The position numbers and the translations under genes are program-made. 47,226 nucleotides of DNA from Candidatus Thorarchaeota archaeon (lineage in GTDB: Archaea; Asgardarchaeota; Thorarchaeia; Thorarchaeales; Thorarchaeaceae). This document shows, piece by piece, positions 16,759 through 25,553 of the stretch. Where the stretch lies: contig SDNZ01000001.1 of NCBI GenBank assembly GCA_004524565.1, forward strand, positions 76,455-123,680, written 5' to 3'. Under the pieces are notes generated by a model. It ran no database searches. It worked only from the letters and a program-made list of their open reading frames with translations, and was not told where the DNA came from. Positions within the stretch are counted from its first letter, which is position 1. Each line of letters starts with the position of its first letter.

Positions 16759-18177
16759 ATGTGGCGTGGAACTATGACAGATTCAGATGCTGAATTATTC
16801 AAAGACATGGACCCATTTTTCAATCCCAAACGCATCGCTCTAGTTGGAGCTTCTGCAGACTATAGGAAACTGGGTAACTCGATATTGATGAATTTACTAG
16901 CATCTGAAATTGATGTATATCCAATTACCCATAGTAGGGATCATGTGCTTGGTATCAAAGCATATCCTAATCTTGCATCAATACCTGAGCCAGTTGATTT
17001 AGTGATTGTTGCAGTGGGGGCAAAATACTGTGCATCCCTAATGCCTGAGATTAAGAAAGCTGGGTCGAGAAATGCAGTAATAATATCAGGCGGATTTAGT
17101 GAAACTGGTGCTGATGGGGTCCAGATTGAGAATGACTTAGTCAAGGCTGCAAAAGAATCAGGTATCAGAATAATTGGTCCAAACTGTGTAGGCGTATCAA
17201 ACAGTAGATTATTCAATGGAACTTTCACAATGATGCCTGAACGCGGCAACATTGCCTTTGTTTCACAGAGCGGAGCTCTTGGTGGTATGACTATTTACAA
17301 TACAAGAACTAAGAGAATTGGAATGAGCAAATTTGCAAGCGTTGGAAATTCTGCTGATGTAGGTATTGTAGAGATGTTGGACTACTTTAGACAAGACTCC
17401 AAGTCAACTGTGATTGCTGCATATATTGAAGGTGTGAGCCACGGTCGTCAGCTATTCGAATCATTACAGCGAGCTGCACGAGAGAAACCAGTCGTTGTAC
17501 TGAAAGGTGGTAGAAGCGAAGCCGGTGGACGTGCAACACAATCACATACTGGGTCTCTTGCTGGATCTGCCAGAATATTTGATGGAATGATTCATCAAGC
17601 TGGTTGCGTCACTGCTCCAACACTTGATACTCTATTTGAAGTCTGTAAATTGTTCGATTATCAACCCCTTCCAAGGGGTCGCAAAATTGGTATTATTAGT
17701 AATACAGGTGGGGCTGGTGTATTAGCTACAGATGCAGCTTCAGATATAGGATTGGAAATCGCAACCTTTGAACAAGAAACGAGGGATGAACTCAGTCAGG
17801 TTCTTCCGCCTATAGCATCTGTAAGAAATCCAATTGATGTTGTAGCTAGTGGAGGACGAAGGGAATACCGAATTGCCACAGAACTTCTCTTAAAAGATCC
17901 TAATGTAGACATGCTACTTGTGATATGTGCAGTTCCAACATTTGCAGGTATGACTCAGACAGAACATGCCGCTGGAACCTTAGAAGGAGTACGTATAGCA
18001 GCCATAGACAAACCAGTCGTAGGAGTATGGCTGGCGGGTGATGTTGGAAAACCTGGAAAAGATCTTCTAGAAATGAATAGAATTCCTTGTTTTGATGATC
18101 CTTCTCTTGCAGCACTTTGCATGATGCGCGTGGCTGAGTATGCAGAAGCCCATCAGAATCCTAATGGGCCCCATTAG
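16759..18177 (+). CDS. acdA: ADP-forming acetate/acyl-CoA ligase, alpha subunit
   Basis: Converts acyl-CoA, ADP and phosphate to acid, CoA and ATP, the ATP-yielding last step of archaeal amino-acid fermentation. It shows the CoA-binding domain ('PKRIALVGASADYRKLGN'), 'VSQSGALGG', and the phosphohistidine block 'SHTGSLAGS' (about residue 259). Length 472 aa is right for a separate alpha subunit. The ATP-grasp beta subunit is not in the window. IorAB, 5 kb upstream, makes the aryl-acetyl-CoA such enzymes use. Start is ATG 16759 or ATG 16774; neither has a clear ribosome site. It converges with the gene at 18210. Confidence 0.93.
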   Translation: MWRGTMTDSDAELFKDMDPFFNPKRIALVGASADYRKLGNSILMNLLASEIDVYPITHSRDHVLGIKAYPNLASIPEPVDLVIVAVGAKYCASLMPEIKKAGSRNAVIISGGFSETGADGVQIENDLVKAAKESGIRIIGPNCVGVSNSRLFNGTFTMMPERGNIAFVSQSGALGGMTIYNTRTKRIGMSKFASVGNSADVGIVEMLDYFRQDSKSTVIAAYIEGVSHGRQLFESLQRAAREKPVVVLKGGRSEAGGRATQSHTGSLAGSARIFDGMIHQAGCVTAPTLDTLFEVCKLFDYQPLPRGRKIGIISNTGGAGVLATDAASDIGLEIATFEQETRDELSQVLPPIASVRNPIDVVASGGRREYRIATELLLKDPNVDMLLVICAVPTFAGMTQTEHAAGTLEGVRIAAIDKPVVGVWLAGDVGKPGKDLLEMNRIPCFDDPSLAALCMMRVAEYAEAHQNPNGPH

Positions 18178-18180
18178 CAA

Positions 18181-18198
18181 TGTAATACGAATATTACA
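18181..18198. repeat. Inverted repeat TGTAATAC-GA-ATATTACA at convergent 3' ends
   Basis: Near-perfect dyad between the convergent stops of acdA and the gene at 18210. Matches the elements at 11361 and 20681 in sequence and in position between converging genes. Confidence 0.45.
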
Positions 18199-18209
18199 CG
18201 TATAATTAT

Positions 18210-18521
18210 TTATTCAAGATACTCATCAGCTATCTGTGGAAATTCCTTAGCAATTGCTTCACGAAGCTGGTGTTCAACCCACAAACTTAGGTTGATTGCC
18301 TTAGTTTTCCTGATAGCTTGAAGACAAGTTCGAAGATCTGTAGGAATTGAAAATGAAACAATTGGACTCTTCCGTTCTTTGTTAGGTACTGCTGAAAGGA
18401 TTTCACTGGTCGTAGTCTTAGTAGGCTCTTGTGGTTTTCTTTCAACGGTTGTTGTTTCACCATCGCTAGCTTCATCGTCTTTATCTGCTTCTTCTCGTCT
18501 GTATTTTCCAAGTAGACTCAT
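18210..18521 (-). CDS. Small protein with ribbon-helix-helix-like C-terminus
   Basis: The track start lies inside the upstream gene. The ATG giving 'MSLLGKYRREEADKD' has 'GGGAGG' at proper spacing and begins just after the upstream stop, giving 103 residues. The N-terminal half is acidic and Thr-rich, likely disordered. The C-terminal half, 'PIVSFSIPTDLRTCLQAIRK' then 'INLSLWVEHQLREAI', has the strand-helix-helix pattern of ribbon-helix-helix proteins. Its coupling to the AAA ATPase gene suggests the two proteins act together, for example as an ATPase with a DNA-binding partner. That role is inferred. Confidence 0.65.
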   Translation of the reverse strand: MSLLGKYRREEADKDDEASDGETTTVERKPQEPTKTTTSEILSAVPNKERKSPIVSFSIPTDLRTCLQAIRKTKAINLSLWVEHQLREAIAKEFPQIADEYLE

Positions 18522-18522
18522 A

Positions 18523-19503
18523 TTATTGAACCTCCCTGAGTATTGTTGCATATGCTTGAGAAACAAGCGATGCAATCTCTTTATCCACTGTGGGGTCTCC
18601 GTTCTTCCTAAAATTCTCAGCAGCCACTTGTTGGCAACCTCGTGCTAACATTCTGATGTCGCGAGGATTACCTCTTGCTGCTGTATTGATTACATTGATT
18701 GATTCATCGCTGAATGGGTATACGTTAAATGAATCTGTATCAAAGCTATCAATTCTTCCCTGAGCATAAGCAATTCTTCGTCCTATGAATTCCTTTGCTT
18801 TTGCATTGTTGAGAGCTGGTACATCAAGAGGTTCTGTACGATCTGCAATCTGTGGTAGGAACGATAACATAGCGTTCCAATATATCATGGTTCCAGACAT
18901 GACCAAAGTGACAATTGGTTCATCTAGAGATTGTGCTTTACCATATGTTTCTACCATCTCTTCAGTTGGCAAGTCTGCAAGAAAACGTAATTTATGAAAT
19001 GCTGCTTCTTGATTATCTGCCACATCCTCAATGAAGAGCGCTGTGCGACTTTTCTCCTCAATATATCTCCGAAGACTCTCTTTTGCTACGGCATCGATGA
19101 TTTGGCTGGACTCCCAGGATCTTTTGTATTTCACTCTCAACGAATCAGCAATAGCTGCAGCCATCTGCTTCTCGTAGAGACCTGTCATCCCTACATATCC
19201 AGTGACAAATTTGTTTCCTTTTCTATCTGCTAATGTTGGCAAGTCTCTCAGTGCCAAAAGCATCAGTGTACTCTTCCCCGATCCCACAGGACCGCGAATG
19301 AAGACATGTCTCTCATTTGTGATAATTAAATCAACAATGGAATCTAAGAAGTCACTATCTTCAATATACAACCGACTGTCTGGCATTTTGAAACCACGAA
19401 ATGGCGAAAATCTGGCACCAATCCTTTCTTCCCATGCTCGAAGGACTTCCTTTCGAGTGTTGAAGTGACGAATCAATGCACTCTCGTGGATAGCAATTGT
19501 CAT
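18523..19503 (-). CDS. AAA ATPase
   Basis: 326 residues with Walker A 'GPVGSGKST' (about residue 71), a Walker B-like 'ALFIEDVAD', and a C-terminal 'AARGNPRDIRMLARG' resembling the sensor-2/lid segment of Orc/Cdc6-type or MoxR/TniB-type AAA proteins. The N-terminal ~50 residues are family-specific ('FSPFRGFKMPDSRLYIEDSD'). No winged-helix domain follows, so it is not a full Orc1/Cdc6. It forms a two-gene leftward operon with the ribbon-helix-helix-like protein. The actual process served (segregation, repair, transposition control) cannot be told from the sequence. Confidence 0.8.
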   Translation of the reverse strand: MTIAIHESALIRHFNTRKEVLRAWEERIGARFSPFRGFKMPDSRLYIEDSDFLDSIVDLIITNERHVFIRGPVGSGKSTLMLLALRDLPTLADRKGNKFVTGYVGMTGLYEKQMAAAIADSLRVKYKRSWESSQIIDAVAKESLRRYIEEKSRTALFIEDVADNQEAAFHKLRFLADLPTEEMVETYGKAQSLDEPIVTLVMSGTMIYWNAMLSFLPQIADRTEPLDVPALNNAKAKEFIGRRIAYAQGRIDSFDTDSFNVYPFSDESINVINTAARGNPRDIRMLARGCQQVAAENFRKNGDPTVDKEIASLVSQAYATILREVQ

Positions 19504-19551
19504 TTTGTGGACCTCTATTTTCTAGATTATTTTGTATCACAAGTACTTATT

Positions 19552-19558
19552 GTAATAC
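19552..19558. promoter_or_regulatory. GTAATAC half site upstream of AAA ATPase gene
   Basis: 'TTGTAATACAG' about 50 bases upstream of the leftward ATPase start, with 'AACAATTACAA' facing it 20 bases away. The divergent spacer 19504-19714 has no other recognisable feature. Confidence 0.25.
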
Positions 19559-19714
19559 AGTTTTTCAGTAAACAATTACAATATAAAAAGTGTGGTGAAA
19601 CTTCCCAAATTTACTGGTACAAGCACTAAGAATACACAACCTTTTTGAATAGAATGAAATGGCTTGTAGCTTGACCTGTATAATGGTCATGAACCCTCTT
19701 GGGAGCTATCGGAT

Positions 19715-19993
19715 ATGGATGTTATACGGATTAAACATATCATGAACTCACTGATGATCCTGTCATTCTTGATTTTCGGTGGCTTAGCTGCAATCGTTTT
19801 AATTACTGATGCACCTCTGACAAATGGAACTGTAGCTCTACCCTTTGCTTTCCTCTTCATTTCAATTGCTACATTAATAATCACAGGTCAAATTGATGAG
19901 AATCCAAAATTGGTACAGAAATATATGAGGGACTGGCTTATCATTTGCACTATTGGTATAGTTATTAGTGCGTTAGCTTTTACATTCTACTAA
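19715..19993 (+). CDS. Small three-helix membrane protein, unknown function
   Basis: 92 residues from ATG. Three hydrophobic segments: 'LMILSFLIFGGLAAIVLI', 'VALPFAFLFISIATLIIT' and 'WLIICTIGIVISALAFTFY'. The loop 'DENPKLVQKYMRDW' is charged. No family is recognised. It is 45 bases upstream of atpD in the same direction, so the two may share a transcript, though a functional link is not shown. Confidence 0.65.
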   Translation: MDVIRIKHIMNSLMILSFLIFGGLAAIVLITDAPLTNGTVALPFAFLFISIATLIITGQIDENPKLVQKYMRDWLIICTIGIVISALAFTFY

Positions 19994-20038
19994 GACCAAA
20001 AAATACTTCTCATAACAGGTCTGTTGAAGTGATTAGCC

Positions 20039-20674
20039 ATGAGTAAAATCCTTCCAGGCACAAAGACGACTAGAATGGAGCTCCTCGCACTCAAAAATAG
20101 AATGAAGCTCGCTGAGAGAGGTCATGACCTTCTTCGAGAAAAGCGGGACTCATTGATAATGGAATTCTTCAACATTATTGCTGAAATCAAAGAAGCTCGC
20201 GAAAAAGTAGACAAATCTTTAGCTGAAGCATTCTCTGCACTGACCCAAGCGAAAATGATTATGGGTCCCGCTAGAGTTATTGAATTTGCTTATGCTAGCA
20301 AATTCGAAGCAGACCTAAAAATCTCAACAAGATCAATGATGGGTGTTAGAGTTCCAGTCCTATCTGTTGAACAGCGAAGTTCCGAACTTCCCTACTCACT
20401 TTCTGATTCTAGTACAAAATTTGATGAGATGGGAGAGAAGTTTAAAGAAGCTCTAAAGGCTATAGTTCAATTGGCTGAAATCGAATCAACTGTGAAACGA
20501 TTGGCATTAGAGATTGAAAGAACAAAAAGACGCGTTTCAGCTCTTGAATCAGTTGTCATACCAAGACTTGATGCAACTGTACGTTTTGTTAAGCTTGCAC
20601 TAGAAGAACGAGATCGGGAAGATTTTGTTCGATTGAAGATGGTACGCGACTGGATTACTGCAGAGGAAGAGTAG
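20039..20674 (+). CDS. atpD: A-type ATP synthase subunit D
   Basis: Central-stalk subunit of the archaeal A1Ao ATP synthase, linking the A3B3 head to the membrane ring. The N-terminal block 'TRMELLALKNRMKLAERGHD' followed by 'LLREKRDSLIMEF' is the family signature. The long antiparallel coiled coil is visible as heptad-rich N- and C-terminal helices ('IERTKRRVSALESVVIPRLD'). 211 aa, usual length. No other ATPase subunit gene is next to it, which is unusual because archaeal A-ATPase genes are normally clustered. Confidence 0.93.
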   Translation: MSKILPGTKTTRMELLALKNRMKLAERGHDLLREKRDSLIMEFFNIIAEIKEAREKVDKSLAEAFSALTQAKMIMGPARVIEFAYASKFEADLKISTRSMMGVRVPVLSVEQRSSELPYSLSDSSTKFDEMGEKFKEALKAIVQLAEIESTVKRLALEIERTKRRVSALESVVIPRLDATVRFVKLALEERDREDFVRLKMVRDWITAEEE

Positions 20675-20680
20675 AACTAC

Positions 20681-20698
20681 TGTATTAACAGTAATACA
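20681..20698. repeat. Inverted repeat TGTATTA-ACAG-TAATACA at convergent 3' ends
   Basis: Perfect 7-bp arms with a four-base centre, in the 34-base spacer between the convergent atpD and NAC genes. It would form a small stem in RNA from either strand. Confidence 0.45.
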
Positions 20699-20708
20699 AT
20701 AAATATTC

Positions 20709-21101
20709 TTATCTTCTCAATTTTAAGATAGCTGCTGCTAAATCCCCTTCGGTTTCCTTCAAAGCTTGCTTAGCAGTTTCAAGATCAACACCCGTCTGGC
20801 TCGCGACAAGTGCAGCATCTTCCATTGGAATCTCAATCTCTGGAGCTAAAGCTTCCTCAACAATACGGGTTTCTGAAGTCGGTGATGTTCCTGACAGAAC
20901 GCGTTCTGTCTTTGAGCCTCCTACTTGATATGTTTCTGCTCCAGATTGTTTGATTGCTGTAACTTGGGGATTTGAGATTACCCACTCCTTGTCTGCAAAA
21001 CGGATGATTACCTCTTTCACACCTTCTAAATCCTTCTGCTCTATCCCCATCTTCTTCATCATTCGAGCCATTTGTTTCGGAGACATTCCTCTGAATCCCA
21101 T
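20709..21101 (-). CDS. nac: Nascent polypeptide-associated complex protein (archaeal NAC)
   Basis: Ribosome-associated chaperone, homodimeric in archaea. The N-terminus 'GMSPKQMARMMKKMGIEQKD' and the NAC core 'EVIIRFADKEWVISNPQVT' are diagnostic. The C-terminal ~45 residues form a UBA-like domain ('DAALVASQTGVDLETAKQAL'). 130 aa, slightly longer than many archaeal NACs because of a linker with 'SGTSPTSETR'. Leftward. The 109-base spacer between its start and the taw2 stop holds nothing I recognise. Confidence 0.95.
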   Translation of the reverse strand: MGFRGMSPKQMARMMKKMGIEQKDLEGVKEVIIRFADKEWVISNPQVTAIKQSGAETYQVGGSKTERVLSGTSPTSETRIVEEALAPEIEIPMEDAALVASQTGVDLETAKQALKETEGDLAAAILKLRR

Positions 21102-21210
21102 AGAATCACACTCTATTGTTTAACTTACATGATGGAATATTCTAATGTGTCCATCACTATTGCTACATCTATCCAATCACGTTCTGATAAAATGGTTACG
21201 CTTTGAGGAA

Positions 21211-22038
21211 TCAGAGTAAGCCTAAGTTAATATCGAAAACAACGTGGTCAACACCTGGAGAATAATTTTTAATCTTACGAACTTGTATTTGAGATTCGAA
21301 TCCTTTTCTAGAACAAATCTCCCCTATCCGTGAAGTCGTATCTTCTAAGATATCTCTCTGAATAGCTATATGCATATGGATTATACCACCTTCTTGAGTC
21401 AGAGTATCTAACGCATGAGGGAGATACAGATCAGTATTGTGCAAATATCCCATGATGATACGGTTAGCATAATTGATAGGGTGTACCTTTCGACAATCGC
21501 CCAACAAAGCAGTTACTCTATTTTCAAGTTTGTTAATCCGAATATTATCAAGAAGAAACTGATATGCATCATCATTGATTTCAATTGCTGTGACTAAAGC
21601 ATCTGTAGACTTTGCAATTTGCAAAGCAAATTGTCCTACACATGAGAACATGTCCACAACTATTTCACCAGATTTGATTTGCTTTACAATATTTATCCTC
21701 TCTCTCTTGTTTCCACCTGAGAATGTTATCCTAATCGGGTCCAGTCTGAATTGAACACCATTTTCAATATGTGTAGTAACTGTATTACAATCTCCCGCGA
21801 CTACCTCAAAGTCAGGGTGACGTTTCTCTCCACTAGTGGGTCCGGTTCTGATTGCTACTGATTTAATCCGGTCATCAAAAGACAGAGTTGCATCACCAAT
21901 GATGGATGCATACTCTTGGAGAGAAGAATTTAGATGTACTAGGGCAACATGTCCTACGATATGAAAACCTGATGGAAGTTGTATATCCTCAGGTAATCGA
22001 TTCTTCAGTTGTGTTTTGAGGAAATCTCGGTACCTCAT
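21211..22038 (-). CDS. taw2: Trm5/TYW2-family tRNA-modifying enzyme, Taw2-like
   Basis: Rossmann SAM-binding domain with 'VVDMFSCVGQFALQIAK' (family 'DMFAGVGPF') around residue 128 and 'VTAIEINDDAYQFLLDNIRI'. The motif that separates the subfamilies reads 'IIMGYLHNTD', the MGY.H/G.T form of TYW2/Taw2, rather than the NLP form of Trm5 methyltransferases. Taw2 transfers the 3-amino-3-carboxypropyl group from SAM in wyosine synthesis at G37 of tRNA-Phe. 275 aa with a short N-terminal domain. 31 bases downstream of pan. Specificity is inferred from this one motif. Confidence 0.82.
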   Translation of the reverse strand: MRYRDFLKTQLKNRLPEDIQLPSGFHIVGHVALVHLNSSLQEYASIIGDATLSFDDRIKSVAIRTGPTSGEKRHPDFEVVAGDCNTVTTHIENGVQFRLDPIRITFSGGNKRERINIVKQIKSGEIVVDMFSCVGQFALQIAKSTDALVTAIEINDDAYQFLLDNIRINKLENRVTALLGDCRKVHPINYANRIIMGYLHNTDLYLPHALDTLTQEGGIIHMHIAIQRDILEDTTSRIGEICSRKGFESQIQVRKIKNYSPGVDHVVFDINLGLL

Positions 22039-22069
22039 AATGTATCACAATATCTTATACAAGTGATAA

Positions 22070-23272
22070 CTAACAATACATTCCATCGGGGACTTCACTA
22101 AGTCCGCTACCTCTTTCTTGCACTTTTGTTATTGCCATCTTGAAGTCTTCTTCAGTGACACACACTCGTTTATCTCTAATTGCGAACATACCCGCTTCAG
22201 TACAAATACTTTTGATGTCTGCTCCAGTTCTATCTTGGGTAGCAGCAAGAAGGCGACCGAAATCAATTTCGCCATCTATATTCATCCCACGAGTATGAAT
22301 TTTGAAAATCTCTTGTCTACTATCCTCATCTGGAAGTGGAAAATTAATAATCCTATCAAATCTACCAGGTCTCAATAAAGCAGGATCCAAGATATCTGGA
22401 CGGTTTGTCGCACCTAGAACTGCTACTTGGCCCCTAGTTTCGAAACCATCTAGCTCACTCAAAAGTTGCATGAGTGTTCTCTGTACTTCTCTATCACCTG
22501 ATGTTGCAATATCAAGTCTATGAGACCCTACGGCATCTAGCTCATCAACAAATATGATTGCTGGAGCTTTTTCTTTTGCAAGCATAAAAATTTCTCTAAC
22601 TAATCTTGCTCCTTCACCAATGAATTTCTGCACTAGTTCAGATCCAATCACTCGAATAAAGGTAGCATTTGTTTCATGTGCGACTGCACGAGCACACAAG
22701 GTCTTACCGGTACCTGGAAGGCCTGTCAGTAGTACACCCTTTGGGGGTTCAATTCCGACCTGTTCGAATAACTCCGGTTCTAACAATGGAAGTTCCACTG
22801 TTTCTCTAATTTCCTGTAATTGTTGTCTGAGACCGCCAATATCTGAATAGGAAACTTCTGGTGCTTCTTCAATTTCCATCGCTCTGATAATAGGATCTCT
22901 CGAAGGTGGAAGCTCTTGAGTAATTGCGAATGACCTTTGGTTTAGAGCTACAAGTGCACCTGGTAGTAGACTGTCTTTTTGTATTGATGATGCTACATGT
23001 ACAACAAAATTTGGTCCAGTTGAGCTCTTTACAATAGCTCTACCATCTTCTAACATTTCAATGATAGTTGCAGTTATGAGAGGAGATTGGCGGAGCTTCT
23101 CCAATTCTGTTCTAAGAGTCTGAGTTTCTTTCTCAAGTCGACTACGTTCAGCTTGTAATATTTGTTTTTCAGTTTCTAGTGCACGAAGGCGTCGTTCTAA
23201 GTGCCTAGTGTTCTGTGTGTATGCTGAATCATCGATGCTACCTTCGTTCTTTGTGTCCGTAGTCCCTGGCAA
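22070..23272 (-). CDS. pan: Proteasome-activating nucleotidase PAN
   Basis: Hexameric AAA+ unfoldase feeding the 20S proteasome. An N-terminal coiled coil ('[20 protein letters not shown]') is followed by an OB domain (about residues 70-125) and the ATPase: Walker A 'GLPGTGKT', Walker B '[11 protein letters not shown]', and '[20 protein letters not shown]' with the arginine finger. The C-terminus ends Met-Tyr-Cys, a hydrophobic-Tyr-X motif that docks in the proteasome alpha ring. 400 aa. TTG start with 'gaggtg' upstream. Divergent from the MBF1 gene. Confidence 0.96.
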   Translation of the reverse strand: MPGTTDTKNEGSIDDSAYTQNTRHLERRLRALETEKQILQAERSRLEKETQTLRTELEKLRQSPLITATIIEMLEDGRAIVKSSTGPNFVVHVASSIQKDSLLPGALVALNQRSFAITQELPPSRDPIIRAMEIEEAPEVSYSDIGGLRQQLQEIRETVELPLLEPELFEQVGIEPPKGVLLTGLPGTGKTLCARAVAHETNATFIRVIGSELVQKFIGEGARLVREIFMLAKEKAPAIIFVDELDAVGSHRLDIATSGDREVQRTLMQLLSELDGFETRGQVAVLGATNRPDILDPALLRPGRFDRIINFPLPDEDSRQEIFKIHTRGMNIDGEIDFGRLLAATQDRTGADIKSICTEAGMFAIRDKRVCVTEEDFKMAITKVQERGSGLSEVPDGMYC

Positions 23273-23420
23273 GAATTGGCACCTCGGAAGTTAGTTCTCT
23301 GTTAACGATTTAAGGCTTGCTTTGGTGGTCGTTTCTTTCAATCATATATTTTCAATTGTACACTCGGTAATCTTTATCAACACCCACTCAGAATCCAATA
23401 ATAGAAAGAGGGAATTTGCT

Positions 23421-24008
23421 TTGCCTAGTTGTGAATTGTGTGGCAGAAGCATGAAAGGTCGCGGCAGAAATGTCGTAATCGAAGGAGCATCAATGCTTGT
23501 CTGCCCTGAATGTGGTTCGAAATTCGGACAATCAACCAGTGAATCGACTAAACCAGCCACTCAACCAAGACATCGAACATCTTGGACCGAACCTCCTGAA
23601 AGAAAAACAACTCCACGAACTCATCAACCATCTCGGGTATCGAAACCAATACCCAGTCCTAAACCTAGGAGGTCCACAGGTATACGTCTTGATGAACTGG
23701 AACTCATTGAAGACTATGCAAAAATCATTCGATCAGCTCGTCAAAAGAAGAATATGAGTCAAGATGAACTAGCTCAACGAGTTGGCGAGAGCATCTCAAC
23801 ACTGAAATCCATAGAGTCGGGCCGACAAAAACCAACTGAGAAGACTATCAGGGGTCTCGAACGTGAACTGGAAATATCGTTGTTAGAACCTCTTGGAACA
23901 GCTCCAATAAAAATAGGTAAGACCCAACCCGGTACCGCAGGACCCACACTTGGTGACAGAGTTGTCGTCAAAAAGAAGATGTCTCAGAAAGCACGTCGTG
24001 ATGATTAA
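23421..24008 (+). CDS. mbf1: Multiprotein bridging factor 1 homologue (archaeal MBF1)
   Basis: The track starts at 23322, but TTG 23421 ('LPSCELCGRSMKGRG') has 'AGAGGGA' upstream and begins at the conserved zinc ribbon, giving 195 residues. The zinc ribbon pairs are CELC and CPEC. A Pro/Arg/Thr-rich linker follows (about 45-95), then an HTH_3 Cro/C1-type domain ('AKIIRSARQKKNMSQDELAQ', 'STLKSIESGRQKPTEKT') and a basic tail. Archaeal MBF1 is a ribosome- and transcription-associated factor. Divergent from pan. Confidence 0.92.
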   Translation: MPSCELCGRSMKGRGRNVVIEGASMLVCPECGSKFGQSTSESTKPATQPRHRTSWTEPPERKTTPRTHQPSRVSKPIPSPKPRRSTGIRLDELELIEDYAKIIRSARQKKNMSQDELAQRVGESISTLKSIESGRQKPTEKTIRGLERELEISLLEPLGTAPIKIGKTQPGTAGPTLGDRVVVKKKMSQKARRDD

Positions 24009-24073
24009 ACTTTGATAATTCAGGTTATAATACTAGAATTATTGTTTGATTTCAGTTCGTGTCATTAATAGGC

Positions 24074-24081
24074 CTTATATA
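24074..24081 (+). promoter_or_regulatory. Candidate TATA box for the tfe operon
   Basis: 'CTTATATA' within 'GGCCTTATATAGAG', about 107 bases before the TFE start; a second A+T element 'CTATATACTAG' follows 18 bases later. It is the best TATA match in the 24009-24187 spacer. Transcription start is not determined. Confidence 0.4.
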
Positions 24082-24187
24082 GAGTGCAGTACTATATACT
24101 AGTATAACATTCCAACTGCGGACATTTTGGCTGTGATATAGATATCAGTCGACTGGCCACCTATTACACTTTGGGTGATTTCATCAA

Positions 24188-24709
24188 ATGGTACACACTA
24201 ACTTCAATCATGATCTCTTTCGTCTTGTAGTTGAAGAGATAGCAGGTAAAGAAGGCGTTGACGTTTCTACAGTTCTAGTAAATGCAGAAGAAACAACTGA
24301 CGAAGAAATTGCCACTAAGACTGATCTCAAGCTGAATATTGTTCGCAGGATTCTATACAAACTTCATGATAATCATCTTGCATCTTACCGCAGAATTCGT
24401 GATGTAAATACAGGATGGTTTCTTTACTATTGGAAAATTGACCCAAAGAAAGCTCAGGCTCTGGTTAACCGGAAGAAACGAATGGTGCTAAATCTTCTTG
24501 AGCAGAGGCTCGAACATGAAAGCAATAACGATCTATACTCTTGTGTGAATCGTGACTCTTCACCAGTTCCATTTGAAGAAGCTATGAATTTGTCATTTAG
24601 ATGTCCTACCTGTAATGGACAGCTTGAGTTTGTTGATAATGCAAAAGCTATCTCATTTCTCAGAAAACGTGTAGAAGAACTCAAAGCTGATTTAGAAGCA
24701 TTATCATAG
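24188..24709 (+). CDS. tfe: Transcription initiation factor E alpha subunit (TFE)
   Basis: Helps RNA polymerase open promoters. The N-terminal extended winged helix is clear: 'TDEEIATKTDLKLNIVRRIL' and 'SYRRIRDVNTGWFLYYWKID'. The C-terminal zinc ribbon is altered. The family CPxC knuckle reads 'CVNR', so one of the four zinc-binding Cys is missing, while the second knuckle 'CPTC' is kept. The end is helical ('FLRKRVEELKADLEAL'). 173 aa, normal length. First gene of TFE-DUF2110-TlyA, a neighbourhood seen in other archaea. Confidence 0.93.
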   Translation: MVHTNFNHDLFRLVVEEIAGKEGVDVSTVLVNAEETTDEEIATKTDLKLNIVRRILYKLHDNHLASYRRIRDVNTGWFLYYWKIDPKKAQALVNRKKRMVLNLLEQRLEHESNNDLYSCVNRDSSPVPFEEAMNLSFRCPTCNGQLEFVDNAKAISFLRKRVEELKADLEALS

Positions 24710-24788
24710 GCATAATGATTCTGATACATTACACCTCTTTCAAAAGGTACTTAGCAACCTGCATAAAGCAAATGAAAGAGGATTCTTA

Positions 24789-25553
24789 TTGAAGTCAGTA
24801 ACTCTCTTTTCAAGAGCATATGGAAAAAAACGGAAACACCTCCTTGACTTGGTCAAATCTGAGGTAACTTCGATGATAGACGAGTTGGATGTTCGTTTGG
24901 CGCGTTTTGGTACCGATAAGAGAGGACACCTTTCACTGGGTTTTGACGGACAAGATTCAGAATTTGTTATTAATTTCCTTGTAAAGAAGTATGGCAAAGC
25001 AATACGTCTTGAGAATGTGAAAGAAGGAGCAATTCTTCCAGGGTCTTTCTTAGAAGTAGGAAAAGTTGGTTTCGGACTCTATGTTGATATTGCGGCTTTG
25101 AGCAATAAAAGCGTGGATGTCTTAATTCCACTTCATCGTATCCGGAACCAATTTAGTATCAAGAAACCTCTGCGGACTATTGCAAATTCACTGGTTTTTG
25201 TTGATAATCTTCCAGTTAGTGTGAAAATAACTGATGTTGATTACAGAGAAAACAAGATAGAAGGAGAACTAGCACAAAGTACCTTGACCCGATTTGAAGA
25301 ATGGGTACACGACGATCATGAACGACTTCTGGTGTTTGGTGCTAATCAGGAAATGATTGAAATCGCTTTGAGAAAAACGAAACATTTGGAAGATATCTAT
25401 GAGTTTGAAGAGCTTGGAGCATTCGAGTACTCACTACGTTGTAAAAGAAGTACTCGCGCATCAGGTATTGTAGCAGCAATTGGACCAAAGATGAGAGACA
25501 TCCCTATGCATCTATTCATTCCAACGGAGATTGAGGCGAAACTGAATGCCTAG
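24789..25553 (+). CDS. DUF2110 family archaeal protein
   Basis: 254 residues, often encoded directly behind TFE in archaea, which supports the assignment. TTG start with 'AAGAGGA' upstream. Central residues ~75-170 ('GSFLEVGKVGFGLYVDIA') resemble a small beta-barrel. Its C-terminus overlaps the next gene by eight bases. The biochemical role is unknown; conservation with TFE suggests an informational process. Confidence 0.82.
   Translation: MKSVTLFSRAYGKKRKHLLDLVKSEVTSMIDELDVRLARFGTDKRGHLSLGFDGQDSEFVINFLVKKYGKAIRLENVKEGAILPGSFLEVGKVGFGLYVDIAALSNKSVDVLIPLHRIRNQFSIKKPLRTIANSLVFVDNLPVSVKITDVDYRENKIEGELAQSTLTRFEEWVHDDHERLLVFGANQEMIEIALRKTKHLEDIYEFEELGAFEYSLRCKRSTRASGIVAAIGPKMRDIPMHLFIPTEIEAKLNA

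Noticed and set aside
18523-19503. Calling the AAA ATPase an Orc1/Cdc6 initiator for the nearby candidate origin
   Set aside because: It lacks the C-terminal winged helix and the typical N-terminal block; the distance to the boxes is 10 kb.
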